Source of the DNA: Armatimonadota bacterium
GTDB taxonomy: Bacteria > Armatimonadota > Fimbriimonadia > Fimbriimonadales > Fimbriimonadaceae
Assembly: GCA_018268375.1 (NCBI GenBank)
Contig: JAFDWS010000009.1
Location: 80,923 to 144,922 of the forward strand
Reading direction: 5' to 3'
DNA length: 64,000 nucleotides
Shown in pieces: positions 34,065 through 41,942 of this stretch (its first letter is position 1; the number at the start of each line of letters is the position of its first letter). Both the position numbers and the translations under genes were made by a program. The notes beneath the pieces were generated by a model. That model did no database searches. It was not told the DNA's origin and was given only the letters and a program-made list of their open reading frames with translations.

Positions 34065-34598
34065 ATGCACATCGTTGTCCCAGACGAGTTCAAATACCTG
34101 TACGTCCAGGACAAAGACCGCCCGGTCATTAAGGTTCCCGCGGACGTCTTGCGCCAAGAGGCGAAGCCGGTCAGCAAGCTCACCAAGCGGCACAGCGCCC
34201 TCGCTGACAACATGTTGCGCATCATGAGGGACGCCCATGGAGTAGGCCTCGCTGCGCCCCAAATCGGGATCCTGGAAAGGATCATTGTCATCGCCCCCCA
34301 AACCAAGCCGATCGTGCTCATTAACCCGGTGATAATCGAGCGGGAAGGAGAGGCCATTGGTGAAGAGGGGTGCCTCAGCATCCCCGGACTTTACGGCGAC
34401 GTCAAAAGGGCTCAATCTGTCGTGGTCGAAGCGCTCGACAGAAAGGGGCGTGACGTTACGTTCGAGATGCAAGGAATGGCAGCCCGAGTTGTCCAGCACG
34501 AGGTCGACCACCTGGATGGGATTCTCTTCATCGATAAGGTCGACCCGGCGACCCTCCATTGGATGCATCCGTACGAAGACGACGAGAGGGTCGAGTGA
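34065..34598 (+). CDS. def: Peptide deformylase
   Basis: Def removes the formyl group from nascent proteins. All three metal motifs are present: GVGLAAPQIG, EEGCLSIPG and VVQHEVDHLDGILFIDK. The 177 residues include an N-terminal extension of about 20 residues before VPADVLRQEAKPV. The stop overlaps the fmt GTG start (GTGA), which couples removal and addition of formyl groups in one operon. Confidence 0.95.
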   Translation: MHIVVPDEFKYLYVQDKDRPVIKVPADVLRQEAKPVSKLTKRHSALADNMLRIMRDAHGVGLAAPQIGILERIIVIAPQTKPIVLINPVIIEREGEAIGEEGCLSIPGLYGDVKRAQSVVVEALDRKGRDVTFEMQGMAARVVQHEVDHLDGILFIDKVDPATLHWMHPYEDDERVE

Positions 34599-35512
34599 AG
34601 CTCGCATTCTTTGGCACGGCGGACTTCGCCGTGCCGGCTCTTGAGCGTCTTGCTCCCCACATCGAACTGGTCGTGACTCAACCCGACCGACCGAGCGGCC
34701 GCGGCTTAGAACTGAGGCCTTCCCCCGTCAAGAGCCGCGCAGAAGAGCTTGGACTCACCGTTGTCGCACCAGTCAAATGCCGGACACCCGAGTTTGTCGA
34801 CGAGTTCCGATCACATTCTTTTGATGCTTCGGTCGTTGCGGCCTACGGCCAAATCTTGCCTGTTTCGCTTCTTGAGGCCAGCCGGCAAGGCGCGATCAAT
34901 CTCCACGGCTCCATCCTTCCTTTCTACCGAGGGGCCGCACCGATACAAAGATGCATCCTCAATGGCGATTCGGTCACTGGCGTCACATTGATGCAAATGG
35001 ACAAAGGTATGGACACGGGCGACGTGATCGCGGTCGAGAAGACTGTTATCGGAGCCGAAGAGACGGCCGGAGAGCTCTTTGAGCGGCTTGCGAGGATGGC
35101 AGGGAATTTGGCTGACGAATGGATGCCTCGAATCTGTGCGGGCGATTACCCACGAACGCCGCAAGACGACTCCCTTGCCACGCTCGCTCCTAAGGTCGAA
35201 AAGGGCGAAGCGGAGCTCTCGTTCGAGCGGTCAGCAAAGCAGGAACATGACCGCTACAGAGCCTTTACTCCACACCCCGGTGCTTTCGTCAGAACTCGGT
35301 TTGGAGCATTGAGGATCAACAAATGCATGCGAACCGACGGTCATCCGATCGGGCCGGGCGTTGTGACCGCCGTGCGGCCCAATCTCACTGTGAGTTTTAG
35401 CGACGGCCTCCTTGCTTTTGTCGAAGTGTCCCCAGAGGGTAAGAAGCGCATGGGTGGCTCGGACTTCGCGAATGGGGCACACTTGTCCGTTGGAGACTGT
35501 TTGACAGCGTAG
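34595..35512 (+). CDS. fmt: Methionyl-tRNA formyltransferase
   Basis: Fmt formylates initiator Met-tRNA with 10-formyl-tetrahydrofolate. The 305 residues contain FFGTADFAVPALERL, VTQPDRPSGRG, the catalytic INLHGSILPFYRGAAPIQR (Asn, His) and GVTLMQMDKGMDTGD. A C-terminal OB-like domain has YRAFTPHPGAF. The GTG start at 34595 overlaps the def stop. The frame is open slightly further upstream, but the family start fits the GTG. Confidence 0.95.
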   Translation: MKLAFFGTADFAVPALERLAPHIELVVTQPDRPSGRGLELRPSPVKSRAEELGLTVVAPVKCRTPEFVDEFRSHSFDASVVAAYGQILPVSLLEASRQGAINLHGSILPFYRGAAPIQRCILNGDSVTGVTLMQMDKGMDTGDVIAVEKTVIGAEETAGELFERLARMAGNLADEWMPRICAGDYPRTPQDDSLATLAPKVEKGEAELSFERSAKQEHDRYRAFTPHPGAFVRTRFGALRINKCMRTDGHPIGPGVVTAVRPNLTVSFSDGLLAFVEVSPEGKKRMGGSDFANGAHLSVGDCLTA

Positions 35513-35521
35513 GAACTCAGG

Positions 35522-37072
35522 ATGGACCTGCAAAAAGCTCGAGAAGTACTCGGAGTCGGACCGGATGCCGACGAGCGTGCCGTCCGGCGCGCGTATCGCG
35601 CCTTGCTCTTCGACCTGGAGGACAACGGCCAGTCGGATCCAGCCTATCCCCAAAAGAAAGAAGAATTGCAGCAAGCGTTCGAGGCATGTTTGGCCGACAC
35701 CAAAGGCAGAGTGAGCGTGACTGGCGCGGCTCAAACCGAGGCCGAAGCTCCGGCCTCAAGCAAGAAGGCTTGGTTGCGGATCGGTGTTCCCATAGTGATC
35801 GTGCTCGTCGTCGTTCGAGGCTACATGTGGTACCAGGAATGGTCGAGCGACATAGAGGGCGAGGCGCCCGTCGACACCAAAGACATGATCGCCGCCATTG
35901 AGGTCAAGCCTGGCGGAAGCCAAGTGGTCGCATTCAGAGCAGACGGATCCAAGATCGAGTCGGACGGGTTCAAGGACGGCACGCTTGACCAAGACATTGC
36001 TTGGCGTCCTGACGGGGGCCGACTCCTGTTTTCGAGCAATCGAGGCAACGGCAACTACAATATTTGGCGCTGGAACCCCGTCGACAACAAAGTTGCGATC
36101 CGGTCGGTCGGCGACAGGGCGAAATCGAACATCTTTTTTGGCTGGACCGAAGACAAAGCCTTGCGTGACTCCGCATTGTTCACGGCAGGCGGCTTTGTCT
36201 TCAAGTACGATCAAAAGAAGACGACCACCGAACAACTCCTTCCGCCTGCGACGCGCAAAACGCAGGGAGGAGGGGAAGACCAGGGGAACGTCAGTCAGAT
36301 GGATGCCATCTACAAGCAGATCGGAGAAGGCTTCGTCTCTGCCAAGTGGGGGATTGACCGGCAGGCAGTTTGGACAGTCATGAAGCGAGAGGCCGACCAG
36401 GTCTTGGTCTTCAATCCGTTGCTCTCCAACCGCAACAAGGGCCTGCCAAAGCCTTACTTTGCGGCCAAACAGATCGACTTTGACGTCCTGCCCGACGGTT
36501 CGGCCATCGCTTCGCTGCACGGCTTCCAGTTCATGGACCCAAGCAACATCGACCCCAAGTATTTGAAGGACGGAAAGCCGCAGGCGCCGTTCGACGATGC
36601 CATCTATTTCCTCCCTGCCGATGGCGAGAAGCCTCCCGCCGTGATCTGTCACACCATTGGAGGCAAGTTCTTCTTTGGTGGAGTGGGGCAGCAGCCCACA
36701 CCGGTCGAGACGATCAAGGACGGGGTGTTCGCACTGTCCAATCCTGCCGCCTCGCCCGACGGCGGAAGCTTTGCCTTCGTGCTCGGGCGGTCAACGGGTG
36801 GCCCCGTTCAAGGGCTCGCCTTGATCGCCTTTCCACTCAAAGAGGGCGGCGCTCTCAAAGGGCCGGGCCGAATCGGCCTCGGCGATGTGTCCCAGCCGTC
36901 ATGGTCACCTGAAGGCGACCGCATCACCTATGTCAAGAGGGAGGCAGGTCAACGAGCCATCTACGTGGCGAAGTTGGCGGGAGGCGTGGAGGAGAAAGTG
37001 AGTTCCGGTGGCGATTACATGAGCCCGAAGTTCAGTCCTCAGATTCAGGCGGTCGCAAAGCCCGCTCAATGA
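35522..37072 (+). CDS. Membrane-anchored protein with degenerate J-like domain and beta-propeller
   Basis: The first about 60 residues (KAREVLGVGPDADERAVRRAYRALLFDL) resemble a J domain, but the HPD motif is absent. A charged linker and a membrane helix (about 83-100) follow. The remaining about 400 residues have TolB/WD40-like repeats such as DIAWRPDGGRLLFSSNRGNGNYNIW and QPSWSPEGDRITYVKREAG, so a periplasmic beta-propeller is likely. The 3' end overlaps the convergent rfaE2-like gene by 41 bp. The function is unknown. Confidence 0.7.
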   Translation: MDLQKAREVLGVGPDADERAVRRAYRALLFDLEDNGQSDPAYPQKKEELQQAFEACLADTKGRVSVTGAAQTEAEAPASSKKAWLRIGVPIVIVLVVVRGYMWYQEWSSDIEGEAPVDTKDMIAAIEVKPGGSQVVAFRADGSKIESDGFKDGTLDQDIAWRPDGGRLLFSSNRGNGNYNIWRWNPVDNKVAIRSVGDRAKSNIFFGWTEDKALRDSALFTAGGFVFKYDQKKTTTEQLLPPATRKTQGGGEDQGNVSQMDAIYKQIGEGFVSAKWGIDRQAVWTVMKREADQVLVFNPLLSNRNKGLPKPYFAAKQIDFDVLPDGSAIASLHGFQFMDPSNIDPKYLKDGKPQAPFDDAIYFLPADGEKPPAVICHTIGGKFFFGGVGQQPTPVETIKDGVFALSNPAASPDGGSFAFVLGRSTGGPVQGLALIAFPLKEGGALKGPGRIGLGDVSQPSWSPEGDRITYVKREAGQRAIYVAKLAGGVEEKVSSGGDYMSPKFSPQIQAVAKPAQ

Positions 37073-37502
37073 CGGCTGTCGTGGATCGGCCAGGCAGAAG
37101 GGCCAAGACGACGACGGTGCCGCCGTACGACCTTACGATGGGCGTTTCTGGCATCGTCTCGGCGTCATAGTCCCCGCCCTTGACGTGGATCTCGGGCCGA
37201 AGACGCCCAATGACCTCGACCGGCGTGTCCTCATCGAAACTCACGACGGCGTCTACGCAGCGCAGAGCCCCGATCACGCGCGCCCGATCCTCGAGGCTGT
37301 TGATCGGCCGGCCTGGACCCTTCGCTAGCCTACGCACACTCGCGTCCGTGTTCAGGGCTACGACTAGGAGGTCGCCCAGTTCACGCGCTCGCTCTAAGTA
37401 ATCCACGTGCCCGGCGTGAAGAATGTCGAAGACCCCGTTTGTGAAGACCAAACGGCGACCTTGCCGAATTTTTGCGATCGCCTGTTCAGTGACCAAAGAC
37501 AC
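37032..37502 (-). CDS. rfaE2: D-glycero-beta-D-manno-heptose 1-phosphate adenylyltransferase-like protein
   Basis: The 156 residues are a cytidylyltransferase-fold domain with LVFTNGVFDILHAGHVDYLERARELGD, the class motif for the RfaE domain II that makes ADP-heptose. It also has IHVKGGDYDAETMPE and the C-terminal GRSTTAVIERALR. The kinase half (RfaE domain I) is not fused. The GTG at 37502 overlaps the upstream GT9 gene by 17 bp; a TTG at 37496 is an alternative. The context with GT9 heptosyltransferase-like genes supports lipopolysaccharide core synthesis. Confidence 0.88.
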   Translation of the reverse strand: MSLVTEQAIAKIRQGRRLVFTNGVFDILHAGHVDYLERARELGDLLVVALNTDASVRRLAKGPGRPINSLEDRARVIGALRCVDAVVSFDEDTPVEVIGRLRPEIHVKGGDYDAETMPETPIVRSYGGTVVVLALLPGRSTTAVIERALRPPESED

Positions 37503-38412
37503 CTGCTGCCTCCAACTTGCCGAGCACCTCTTCGACCTCCACCGGACGTTCCTGCGCTGACAGGCAATTGTGGACCTGTCCATAAGGGCACGAGCGTTCC
37601 GGACGAGTCAGAGTATAGATTCCAACCGCCGTCTTGCCGAGTGCTGCAGCAATGTGGGTGGAGCCTGTGTCACCCCCGACGTGGGCAATAGCGGCGCTGA
37701 CTAAAGCGACAAGCTCACGCACGCTCGTCTTGCCGATCATGTCAAGGGCTCCCTCCGCGCCACAAGCCAGCACTTCCTCAAATGCCGGTCGATCCGCCGA
37801 GGCTCCGATGAAAGCGACAGCCAACCCAAGTTGAATCAACCTTTTGGTCAGTTCCGAGTACTTCTGAGCGGGCCAGCGCTTAGAGGCCCAGCCTGCACCT
37901 GCGTTACAAACGACGAGGGCGCGCCCGTCCCATCCAGCCTCGCCGAGCCGGGCACGGACAGCGTCGACATCTTCATCGACGGGCGTGAGGGCGAACGTGG
38001 CGGCGTCCGCCTTTGCCCCGATTGCGCGCGCAACATCAACATACTGGTCGACAATGTGGATCGAGCTCGGATCCGGGAAGACCCGTTGCGAAAAGAGCCA
38101 TGCGCCCTCTCGTTGCCAGTGATAGCCGACCTTTCGTTTAGCTCGGGCCGCAGCAATCAAGACTCCTGACTTGAACAGGCCCTGCATGTCCAAGGCAGCA
38201 TCAAACTCGCCCAGCTGTCTGACCTCGCGGAGTCGAGACGGCCGCTCGACAATCGTGTCCACCGCGCTACAGCACTCCAATATTCCTCGGAAGCGACGGT
38301 CGACCATCCAAACGATCTCAGAGTCCGGCCAAGCGTCCTTGATCGCCGACGCTACTGGCAACGTGCAGACCACGTCGCCCAGCGCAGACAACCGACTCAC
38401 CAGAAACCGCAA
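37486..38412 (-). CDS. Glycosyltransferase family 9 protein (heptosyltransferase-like), copy A
   Basis: The 308 residues have a GT-B fold typical of ADP-heptose:LPS heptosyltransferases. They start RFLVSRLSALGDVVCTLPV, contain DAALDMQGLFKSG, and have the donor-binding ALVVCNAGAGWASKRWP and HVGGDTGSTHIAAALGKTAVGIY. It probably adds heptose to the inner core. It overlaps the rfaE2-like gene by 17 bp and is preceded by the second GT9 gene within 1 bp. Assigning WaaC or WaaF is not possible from sequence alone. Confidence 0.87.
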   Translation of the reverse strand: MRFLVSRLSALGDVVCTLPVASAIKDAWPDSEIVWMVDRRFRGILECCSAVDTIVERPSRLREVRQLGEFDAALDMQGLFKSGVLIAAARAKRKVGYHWQREGAWLFSQRVFPDPSSIHIVDQYVDVARAIGAKADAATFALTPVDEDVDAVRARLGEAGWDGRALVVCNAGAGWASKRWPAQKYSELTKRLIQLGLAVAFIGASADRPAFEEVLACGAEGALDMIGKTSVRELVALVSAAIAHVGGDTGSTHIAAALGKTAVGIYTLTRPERSCPYGQVHNCLSAQERPVEVEEVLGKLEAAGVFGH

Positions 38413-38413
38413 G

Positions 38414-39334
38414 TCAGGCCACTCCTATGAGTTCCATACAGGCACTCACCACTTGGTCAGGACTGACTGACCCGGGTTCTGCGGCGTTCTTGAGCACCTT
38501 AGCCTTACTCGAGTAGGGCCGGAAGCGGGCGGGATCGGTCGGCCCGAAAATACTCACGACGGGCACGCCGTAGGCCGCTGCGATATGGCCGGTACCGGTG
38601 TCGGCAGCAAGGTGGACGCGGCTTGCAGCAACAGCCCCCATCGCGCCCCGAAGATCGAGCGCGCCCACGGCGTCCTCAGATGCGCCGGGATCGAGATGAG
38701 GATCCTGCTTGCCACCAAGGGAAACGACTCGCAATCCCTTCTGCGAAAGCGAGCACGCGACCTCGCTCCAAAGCTCGCGGGGATACGCCTTGCGCCGCTC
38801 GCCCGCGCCCGTTTGGATCGTGACAGTTCCCTCTTGGCCCTGGCCTTGCACGGCGGGCATGAGAGGCGGCTCCACTCGGGGAACGTCCAACTCGGACCGG
38901 ACGAGGGCGAAACCAAGGTCGATCTCGTGAGGACCGTCTGGAACCAGGCGCCGCGGCGGATTGAGGAGGGACGCGAAGGCATCGGTCGCACGGCTCGCGA
39001 GGCGTTTCTTGGCTCCTGACAAGCGCAGCATGAGGGCAGTCTTGCTGTGCCCCTGGAAATCGAAACCTATGTCGATCGGTATCTTGCGCAGGGCCGTATA
39101 GGACCGCAGCTGCTCGCCCCAAACTGCTATGCTGCCGCGTCGGCGCTTCCAGTCGTCGCGAGGAACCTCGTGCAATTCATTCACCAAACGGTCAGTGTCG
39201 ACCACAGGGCTGCAGCGGTCTTGGACCGCCCACACGATCTTAGCCTCGGGCAAGGCGGCCCGGATGGCGGTGACCGGCCACGCCGTCATCACACAATCAC
39301 CGATGGCGGCGAACCGGACGACCAAGATCCTCAC
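38414..39334 (-). CDS. Glycosyltransferase family 9 protein (heptosyltransferase-like), copy B
   Basis: The 306 residues start at a GTG overlapping the lpxL-like stop (GTGA). The motifs are VRFAAIGDCVMTAWPVTAIR, DIGFDFQGHSKTALM, TIQTGAGERRKAYP and HLAADTGTGHIAAAYGVPVVSIFGPTDP. The last is a strong GT9 signature. Together with copy A this suggests sequential addition of two core heptoses. The upstream frame extends further but lacks family character. Confidence 0.87.
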   Translation of the reverse strand: MRILVVRFAAIGDCVMTAWPVTAIRAALPEAKIVWAVQDRCSPVVDTDRLVNELHEVPRDDWKRRRGSIAVWGEQLRSYTALRKIPIDIGFDFQGHSKTALMLRLSGAKKRLASRATDAFASLLNPPRRLVPDGPHEIDLGFALVRSELDVPRVEPPLMPAVQGQGQEGTVTIQTGAGERRKAYPRELWSEVACSLSQKGLRVVSLGGKQDPHLDPGASEDAVGALDLRGAMGAVAASRVHLAADTGTGHIAAAYGVPVVSIFGPTDPARFRPYSSKAKVLKNAAEPGSVSPDQVVSACMELIGVA

Positions 39335-40242
39335 AACAGCCCGGCCTCGCGAGCATTGCGCCATCGGTCGTGAAACCACAGCCACTGCTCAGGGTGCTCG
39401 TTGATGACGCCTTCAAGCCACGTATTGATCGAGCGGAGCAGTCCCTCGCCCTTTCGCTCGTGCCCTTCCTCGGGCTGAAGTTGTGGGTAGAAGGTCAGCC
39501 TGTAGTGGTTTGGGCCGGTGTAGACGCAGGCCATCGGCACGACTGGAGACTGCGTCCGGTCTTGGATGACCCCAACGCCCAAGTTGGTGCCGGCCATCTT
39601 GCCGAAGAAAGGGAGGTAGATGTCCTCCGCGTTCTGGTCTGGCACGATGCCTATGAGCTCGTTCGCCCGCAAACGCTGGATAATCGGTCGTGCCGCGTCG
39701 CCCCGCGAGATGACCCGCGTCCCCGGTTTCGTCCTCAGCTCATTGACCAACTGGTTTACTCCCTCTTGGTCGGCGTCGCGGACGACGACGCTGATCGGGT
39801 AGCCGGAGAGGGCGATCCACGCCGAGCATCGCTCCCAGTTGCCGAAGTGCCCGGTCACGAGCAGGACGCCCTTTTTCTCTTCGAGTGCCTGATCGAGGTT
39901 TTCCCTCCCGACGACATCCAGGGTAGTGAGCAACGCGGGAAGGTCACGATTTCTGCTTGTCAAAAAGTCTGCCGAGGTCCGGCCGAAATGTTCGAAAACC
40001 CTCTTCGCCAGCGCCAGTCGGTCGGGCTCGGGCATCGAAGGGAAGGCAAGGCCGAGGTTGCTGACGGCACGAAGCCGCCTTTTCTTGCCAACCCGGAAAA
40101 GCAGCCGCCCTAACCCTTCGCCGAACGCCTCCACCTTGGCCGGAGGTTTTCGTGAGAGCGATGCCTCAAGACGCCGAAGGACAGTCCCACCTGCCGTCTT
40201 AAGCGCTTGTTTGCCGAACGAACCCATCGATCTCACTGCCAA
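39331..40242 (-). CDS. Lipid A acyltransferase (LpxL/HtrB family)
   Basis: The 303 residues match the LpxL/LpxM/HtrB lysophospholipid acyltransferase family: a basic helical N-terminus, KGVLLVTGHFGNWE with the HxxxxE-type catalytic motif (HFGNWE), IGIVPDQNAEDIYLPFFGK and EQWLWFHDRWR near the end. It adds a secondary acyl chain to Kdo-lipid A precursor at the inner membrane. An ATG at 40227 is an alternative start. The 5' end overlaps lpxK by 44 bp. Confidence 0.9.
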   Translation of the reverse strand: MAVRSMGSFGKQALKTAGGTVLRRLEASLSRKPPAKVEAFGEGLGRLLFRVGKKRRLRAVSNLGLAFPSMPEPDRLALAKRVFEHFGRTSADFLTSRNRDLPALLTTLDVVGRENLDQALEEKKGVLLVTGHFGNWERCSAWIALSGYPISVVVRDADQEGVNQLVNELRTKPGTRVISRGDAARPIIQRLRANELIGIVPDQNAEDIYLPFFGKMAGTNLGVGVIQDRTQSPVVPMACVYTGPNHYRLTFYPQLQPEEGHERKGEGLLRSINTWLEGVINEHPEQWLWFHDRWRNAREAGLL

Positions 40243-41182
40243 GCCAAGACTGGAAAGCGTCCCGCGGCTCCACCCGCGACTCGCTCAAAGCGACGAAGAC
40301 AGGCCGCTCGCCCAGGTCGTCTCGCTCCCGAAGCTTGACCCAGTCTTTCGCCGTTACGACCAGGGGCAGACCGCTGTCGAGGCCGGCAAAAAGGGTACCC
40401 GCCGTCAACGGATCGTGGTCGGGGAGGGGGGAGAACTGTCGGACGGCGACACCCGAGGCCGAGACCGCCTCCCAAAACCGGGCAGGACGAGCGATCGCGC
40501 ACATCACGGCGGCCTCCTCCAGCTTCTGAACGCCGCCATTCACCTGCCGAAACTGAACAGGGTTGCGCTCGACGCGAAACTCACCGCCCGGCAAGACGAG
40601 ACGGGCGCGCGCCAGACCCGTCGAGCGGGGTTCGCGGTAGGGCCCCGCAGGTAGGCAGAACCGGTTCGAGCCGGGAGCATCCAGCACGATCGGCACGTGT
40701 TGCCGCAGCCGCAGGTGCTGGAAGCCATCGTCTAGTAGCAGAACACAATCAGGGTCGGCGGCATGGGCCAGCCGCGCCGCCTCCACCCGGTCACGCCCTA
40801 CCACCAGCGGCAACTCCGGGGCAAGCCAGCGAACCATCGCCGGTTCATCGCCCCATTCCCGCGCCGAGATTTCGCCCGCAGGTGCCAGCGTCGCATCATG
40901 CGAACGAGGCGCTCCATATCCGCTCATCGAGAGCACCACGCGGTGCCCGAGGGAGGCTATCGTCGACGCCAAGTGCAAGGAGAGGGGGGTCTTGCCGCTC
41001 CCGCCCGCCACCAGGTTGCCGACCGTCACCACCGGGCAGTGCGGCTCGTAAGGGCGCTTCAGACCCAGCGCGTAGACAGCCTGATAGCTCCACCAGCCGA
41101 GCGCGTAGAGCCCGCCAAGCGGAGAAAGCAGCCAGGCCGAGGCGCCCCGCTTGTCCCAAGCCGATTCCAGCGAGCCAGTCAC
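40199..41182 (-). CDS. lpxK: Tetraacyldisaccharide 4'-kinase
   Basis: LpxK phosphorylates the lipid A disaccharide. The 327 residues (GTG start at 41182) match the usual length. Motifs: an N-terminal membrane-binding helix (LLSPLGGLYALGWWSYQ), the P-loop VGNLVAGGSGKTPLSLHL, VLLLDDGFQHLRLRQ and TAKDWVKL. A TACAAT -10 lies 9 bp upstream. The reading frame continues upstream but would overlap pnuC on the other strand. It is the first gene of the lipopolysaccharide operon running to 37032. Confidence 0.93.
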   Translation of the reverse strand: MTGSLESAWDKRGASAWLLSPLGGLYALGWWSYQAVYALGLKRPYEPHCPVVTVGNLVAGGSGKTPLSLHLASTIASLGHRVVLSMSGYGAPRSHDATLAPAGEISAREWGDEPAMVRWLAPELPLVVGRDRVEAARLAHAADPDCVLLLDDGFQHLRLRQHVPIVLDAPGSNRFCLPAGPYREPRSTGLARARLVLPGGEFRVERNPVQFRQVNGGVQKLEEAAVMCAIARPARFWEAVSASGVAVRQFSPLPDHDPLTAGTLFAGLDSGLPLVVTAKDWVKLRERDDLGERPVFVALSESRVEPRDAFQSWLGSEIDGFVRQTSA

Positions 41183-41191
41183 CGAACTGCG

Positions 41192-41197
41192 ATTGTA
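41192..41197 (-). promoter_or_regulatory. -10 element (TACAAT) of the lpxK operon
   Basis: TACAAT on the minus strand lies 9 bp before the GTG at 41182. It lies between the divergent lpxK and pnuC starts. Confidence 0.45.
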
Positions 41198-41258
41198 GCC
41201 CGTCCCCGTGGGTACCCTTCGGAGGGTGCCCGCCACCGCAAACGCCCACGTCCGACCC

Positions 41259-41942
41259 ATGCCGCGCACTGCAGCGTTCGCTGTGTTGGTCGTCTGGGCG
41301 ATCGTGTCTGCCGTGTTCATCTGGGCCGCCGCGACACAGCACGTGCCCGCGGGATGGCTCACCCAAGGCTGGCTCGAAGCCGTCGGCATCACAACGAGCG
41401 TCCTCTTTGCTTGGCTCGAAGTGCGCGAATCGCCGTGGAACTGGCCCGTCGCGATCGTCGCCAGCCTCGCCTACATCGAGTTCTTCCGACGGTCGGGCTT
41501 CTATGCCAACATGTGGCTCCAGCTCTACTACGTCGTTCTCAGTGTCATCGGCTGGTATTGGTGGGTCAAGGGCGGCGAGAGAAAGACCGCTTTGCCCATC
41601 GTCCGCGCTGACCGCCGCGTTTGGCTCGTCTTCCTCGCCATCACGGCCGTCGCGGTCCCTCTGACGTACGGCCTCATGTACAAGATCCACCACGAGGCGA
41701 AGCCGCTCGACGTCGTGACCGCCGTCCTCAGCATTGGTGCCGAGGCTTTGCTTGCACGGAAGATCATCGAGAACTGGTGGGTCTGGATCGTGGTCAATGC
41801 CCTTACCGTTTACATGCTCCGCGAAAGCCTGTTCTCCGCCGGCCTCTACGCGTTTTTCCTCGTCCTCTCCGTGATGGGCCTCGTCGAATGGCGCCGTGGA
41901 CTGGCCGTCGCCGAAGTGCCAAAATCTGCCTCCGATGCCTAA
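41259..41942 (+). CDS. pnuC: PnuC-family nicotinamide riboside transporter
   Basis: The 227 residues are almost wholly membrane-embedded with about seven helices. Characteristic elements are WLEVRESPWNWPVAIVASLAYIEFF, RRSGFYANMWLQLYYVVLSVIGWYWW and KIIENWWVWIVVNALTVYMLRESLF. These are the aromatic and Asn-rich helices of PnuC, which carries a vitamin B3 riboside into the cell for NAD synthesis. It is divergent from lpxK, and the stop overlaps mtaB by 8 bp. No NAD-specific riboswitch was recognised upstream. Confidence 0.92.
   Translation: MPRTAAFAVLVVWAIVSAVFIWAAATQHVPAGWLTQGWLEAVGITTSVLFAWLEVRESPWNWPVAIVASLAYIEFFRRSGFYANMWLQLYYVVLSVIGWYWWVKGGERKTALPIVRADRRVWLVFLAITAVAVPLTYGLMYKIHHEAKPLDVVTAVLSIGAEALLARKIIENWWVWIVVNALTVYMLRESLFSAGLYAFFLVLSVMGLVEWRRGLAVAEVPKSASDA

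Noticed and set aside
10591..37850. Scattered aaccttttggt sequences (about 10591, 11081, 23011 and 37838) considered as an interspersed regulatory repeat
   Set aside because: All lie inside coding regions in ordinary codon context. Only the one at 11076-11097 has flanking symmetry. The number is too small to call a repeat family.
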